This document shows positions 61,438 to 64,000 of a DNA stretch of 64,000 nt, in pieces. This DNA is from Phycisphaeraceae bacterium (GTDB lineage Bacteria > Planctomycetota > Phycisphaerae > Phycisphaerales > UBA1924): positions 1 to 64,000 of the forward strand of contig JAHBXK010000010.1 in NCBI GenBank assembly GCA_019636535.1. The letters are read 5' to 3'. The notes under the pieces were generated by a model. It did not search any database and was not told the origin of the DNA. It saw only the letters and a program-made list of their open reading frames with translations. Position 1 is the first letter of the stretch. Each line of letters begins with the position of its first letter. The translations under genes were made by a program, and so were the position numbers.

Positions 61438-61837
61438 TCGGGTCCCGTGACAACGCCTAAACTTGGTGCGTTCACCGCCCGATTCTGGCTCAGTACCCAT
61501 GACTCACCACAACGCGATCCAGTTCCGATCGATTCGAATTACCACGCCCCGGTGAGGGGTGTGGTGGATCGATCGGGCCGCGCACGGCACAGGCCGGGAG
61601 TCAGGGCCCCCTCAATCGCCATGAGCACTCCTCAGCGGGGCCGCTCCCCGAGGGCTTCAGCGCCCGACGAAACGCGTGCGTGATGGCCGCGCGCTCGCCG
61701 TTACGATTCCCGTCAAGAGTCCTTGGTATGGAACGCAGTGCCATCGCCGCCCCATCGCGTTCCCTTTCGCAAATCCGCAACAACGAGCCCGTGCTGACAG
61801 CATCGTGTGCTCGAGCAAGAGAAGCAGAAGGTTCCAC
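61438..61837. other. Intergenic region before ileS
   Basis: A 400-base gap without a supported gene. A hairpin CCACGCCCC-GGTGA-GGGGTGTGG (61551-61573) is clear but has no T run. The T-box antiterminator motif expected for synthetase leaders in Firmicutes was looked for and is not present. AGAAGG at 61825-61830 is the ribosome-binding site of ileS. Confidence 0.45.
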
Positions 61838-64000
61838 ATGAACGCCGACCAACAGACCCAGAACGCACCGAAACCCCAGACCAACGGCGACGGTGCACGC
61901 AGCGCCGTCACGGATTCGTCGGCAGCCGGCGGAGCGCGTTCATACAAAGAGACGCTCAACCTCCCAAAGACCGCTTTCTCCATGAAGGCCAACCTTGTCC
62001 AGAACGAGCCCGCGAGCCTGAAACGCTGGGCGGGTCTGGCCGCGGGCAAGGGCCTCTATCGCGCGGTCGTCGACGCTCGTGCTCGGAGCAACCACGGCCG
62101 GTTCGTCTTCCACGACGGGCCGCCGTACGCCAACGGCTCCATCCACATGGGCCACCTGATGAACAAGACCCTCAAGGACTTCGTCGTCCGGTCCAAAGCG
62201 ATGGCGGGTTTGCATTGCCCGTACGTGCCCGGCTGGGATTGCCACGGCCTGCCCATCGAGCACAAGGTGATGACGGAGCTCAAGGAAGCGGGCAAGCTCG
62301 ACAAGCTAATGGGCCTCGAAGAGGGCGCACGCAAGATGGCCGTGCGCAGAGAGTGCAAAAAGTACGCTGAGAAGTTCGTTAAGCTCCACGTCGGCCAGAT
62401 GTCGCGATTGCTCACGCTCGCCGACTACGACGACCCGTACCTCACGATGAACCCGGCTTACGAAGGCGCCACGCTCGAAGTCCTCGCCGATCTCGTCGAG
62501 CAGGGCTTAGTCTACCGCGCGCTCAAGCCCGTCCACTGGAGCGTGGACAACCAGACTGCGCTCGCCGAGGCCGAGCTGGAGTACGAAGACCGCGAGGACC
62601 TGAGCGTCTACGTCGATTTCGAGGCCGAGAGCGCGGACGCCGTCTACGACGCATTCGGCCTGACCGATCTGTCCGAGGATGAAGGCGAGGATGACGAGGA
62701 GACGGAAGAGACCGACGAGAACGAAGAACTCGGCCGCCCCACCCAGCGCCCCAGTTTCATGATCTGGACCACGACGCCGTGGACGCTGCCGGCGAATCTC
62801 GCGGTCGCCGTGAATCCCAAGTTCGAGTACGCCCTGGTCAAGGTCGACGGCAACGTGACGGTTCTGGCCGCCGCGGCGGTCGAGCGCGTCACCAAGGCCG
62901 CCAAGTCCGAGGACGTGACGGTGCTCGCCACGACGACCGGCGACAAACTAGTGGGTCTGCGCTACCGCCATCCGTTCGTCGACGCATCCGTTCACAACCT
63001 TCGAACAGAGGGTGAGATGTCGACTCTGGATGTGAATGGTCCGGTGTTCACCATCGTTGCTGCCGAGTACGTCACCCTCGAAGACGGCACCGGACTCGTC
63101 CACACCGCCCCCGGCCACGGCACCGAGGACTATCAGACCGGCCTGCGCGAGCGCCTGCCGATCTACTGCCCCGTCCGCGCCGACGGCACCTACGACGACT
63201 CCGTCCCCGCATGGCTCCGCGGCAAGTCGATCTGGAAGGCCAACGCCGAGGTCGCCGAGCATCTGCGTCAGAGCGGCCACATGTTCTTCGACCACGTCTT
63301 CACGCACAGTTATCCGCACGACTGGCGGAGCAAGGGTCCGGTCATCTTCCGCTGCACCGAGCAGTGGTTCGTCGCCGTCGATGGCGGTGGCGGCGGTGCA
63401 ACCAAACGCAACCTGCGCGAGATGGCACTTCACGCCATCAACCGCGACAGCAACCCCGAGGCCGTTGAGTTCGTTCCCGAGTGGGGCCGTAACCGCATGC
63501 GCGGCATGCTCGAAGCAAGGCCCGACTGGTGCATCTCGCGTCAGCGCGCGTGGGGCTTGCCCATACCGGCCTTCTTTGTGCCCGACTCGAACGGCTATCG
63601 CCCCGGCTTCTGTCTCATGACGTCGGCCAGCGTCCGCGCGGTCGCCAAAGTCTTCCGTGAGACGGGCTCCGACGCCTGGTTCACGCTTGGCCCCGCAGAT
63701 CTACTGAAGTACTACAACCCCGATGCCGACCGCGAGCTTCCGAAGGACTTCGCAAACTGGATGCGTGACGCTCTGCCCACCCTCACCAAAGGCAGCGACA
63801 TCCTCGACGTCTGGTTCGAGTCCGGTTCGAGCTGGAACGCCGTCATGCGCGAACGCGGCATGGCCCACACCGACCGGCCCTACTTCGTCGATCTCTACCT
63901 CGAAGGCTCCGACCAGCACCGCGGCTGGTTCCAGCTCTCGCTTCTGCCCGCCCTCGGCGCCACCGGCAAGACGCCCTTCCACACACTCCTCACGCACGGC
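61838..64000 (+). CDS. ileS: Isoleucine--tRNA ligase, 5' part (runs off window)
   Basis: Class I synthetase; 721 codons are inside the window and the frame is open to the end. After a Ser/Ala-rich leader of about 45 residues comes ETLNLPKTAFSMKANLVQNE, then HDGPPYANGSIHMGHLMNKT (HMGH is the HIGH motif) and CPYVPGWDCHGLPIEHKVM. The editing domain starts at FMIWTTTPWTLPANLAVAVN and has TAPGHGTEDYQTGLRERL. An acidic insertion (DEGEDDEETEETDENEEL) lies just before the editing domain. DVWFESGSSWNAV and YLEGSDQHRGWFQLSLLPAL follow near the window end. The KMSKS motif lies beyond it. Confidence 0.96.
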   Translation, partial: MNADQQTQNAPKPQTNGDGARSAVTDSSAAGGARSYKETLNLPKTAFSMKANLVQNEPASLKRWAGLAAGKGLYRAVVDARARSNHGRFVFHDGPPYANGSIHMGHLMNKTLKDFVVRSKAMAGLHCPYVPGWDCHGLPIEHKVMTELKEAGKLDKLMGLEEGARKMAVRRECKKYAEKFVKLHVGQMSRLLTLADYDDPYLTMNPAYEGATLEVLADLVEQGLVYRALKPVHWSVDNQTALAEAELEYEDREDLSVYVDFEAESADAVYDAFGLTDLSEDEGEDDEETEETDENEELGRPTQRPSFMIWTTTPWTLPANLAVAVNPKFEYALVKVDGNVTVLAAAAVERVTKAAKSEDVTVLATTTGDKLVGLRYRHPFVDASVHNLRTEGEMSTLDVNGPVFTIVAAEYVTLEDGTGLVHTAPGHGTEDYQTGLRERLPIYCPVRADGTYDDSVPAWLRGKSIWKANAEVAEHLRQSGHMFFDHVFTHSYPHDWRSKGPVIFRCTEQWFVAVDGGGGGATKRNLREMALHAINRDSNPEAVEFVPEWGRNRMRGMLEARPDWCISRQRAWGLPIPAFFVPDSNGYRPGFCLMTSASVRAVAKVFRETGSDAWFTLGPADLLKYYNPDADRELPKDFANWMRDALPTLTKGSDILDVWFESGSSWNAVMRERGMAHTDRPYFVDLYLEGSDQHRGWFQLSLLPALGATGKTPFHTLLTHG

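Noticed and set aside
61438-61837. T-box or other riboswitch before ileS
   Set aside because: No T-box sequence, no terminator/antiterminator pair with a T run was seen.

Overview
The window is high-GC bacterial DNA that most resembles a planctomycete of the Phycisphaerae type. The reasons are four secreted proteins ending in paired dockerin-like calcium-binding repeats of the GDxNxDGxVDxxDLLxFLxxWxPN kind, a second EF-G-like GTPase, an isolated mraZ, a diadenylate cyclase/YbbR pair, flagellar genes, and long proteins with Ala/Pro/Gly-rich insertions. No rRNA, tRNA or CRISPR array was recognised. The species assignment is inference.

Layout. 0-8 kb: pyrimidine-rich repeats, rimO, a lone GspE-N-type domain, a perfect palindrome that matches the chromosomal parS centromere site, an FHA protein, argF, a FitAB/VapBC-like toxin-antitoxin pair with a palindromic operator, an unknown protein, mnmE and a Nfu-N protein. 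8-13 kb: cdaA with an altered DGA motif, a YbbR/CdaR-like gene, and an atpA that has no other ATP synthase genes next to it. 12.7-21.2 kb: three consecutive secreted proteins carrying the dockerin-like tail (LamG-like, a large plastocyanin/DNRLRE/multicopper oxidase, and an unknown repeat protein). 21-26.7 kb: HAD hydrolase, ogt, two DUF2007/zinc-ribbon/tail-anchor genes, a FIST sensor and a helical/Fn3-like protein. 26.7-30.7 kb: an accessory-looking stretch with a 21-bp tandem array, a lower-GC coiled-coil membrane gene, a complete 1,280-bp IS3-family element with inverted repeats and a GATC target duplication, apt, and several copies of a dispersed low-complexity intergenic repeat. 30.6-36 kb: groES-like, aroA with long C tracts, LOG, and a secreted sugar-dehydrogenase-like protein with a haem-binding motif and dockerin-like tail.

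36-46.7 kb: methylmalonyl-CoA mutase large chain, a lipoprotein, a STAS protein, serS, an FHA-GspE/PilB fusion ATPase, an amidohydrolase, a GT4 glycosyltransferase, a flavin reductase, and mraZ with a very clear self-regulated promoter. 46.8-56 kb: ankyrin protein, EF-G paralogue, queA, HAD phosphatase, lipoprotein and two secreted TPR-like paralogues. 56-60.1 kb: a minus-strand flagellar rod/ring operon (small unknown gene, flgF-like, flgG, flgA, flgH) without flgI. 60-64 kb: a degenerate FmdB-like gene, an SDR and the 5' part of ileS, which runs off the window.

The most notable items are the parS-like site, the mraZ operator/promoter, the shared dockerin-like tails on secreted redox enzymes, the FHA-GspE fusion, the CdaA active-site change, and a family of intergenic 8-mer-type repeats that is also the landing site of the IS element. 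I did not find one clear, self-contained undescribed defence or biosynthetic system.
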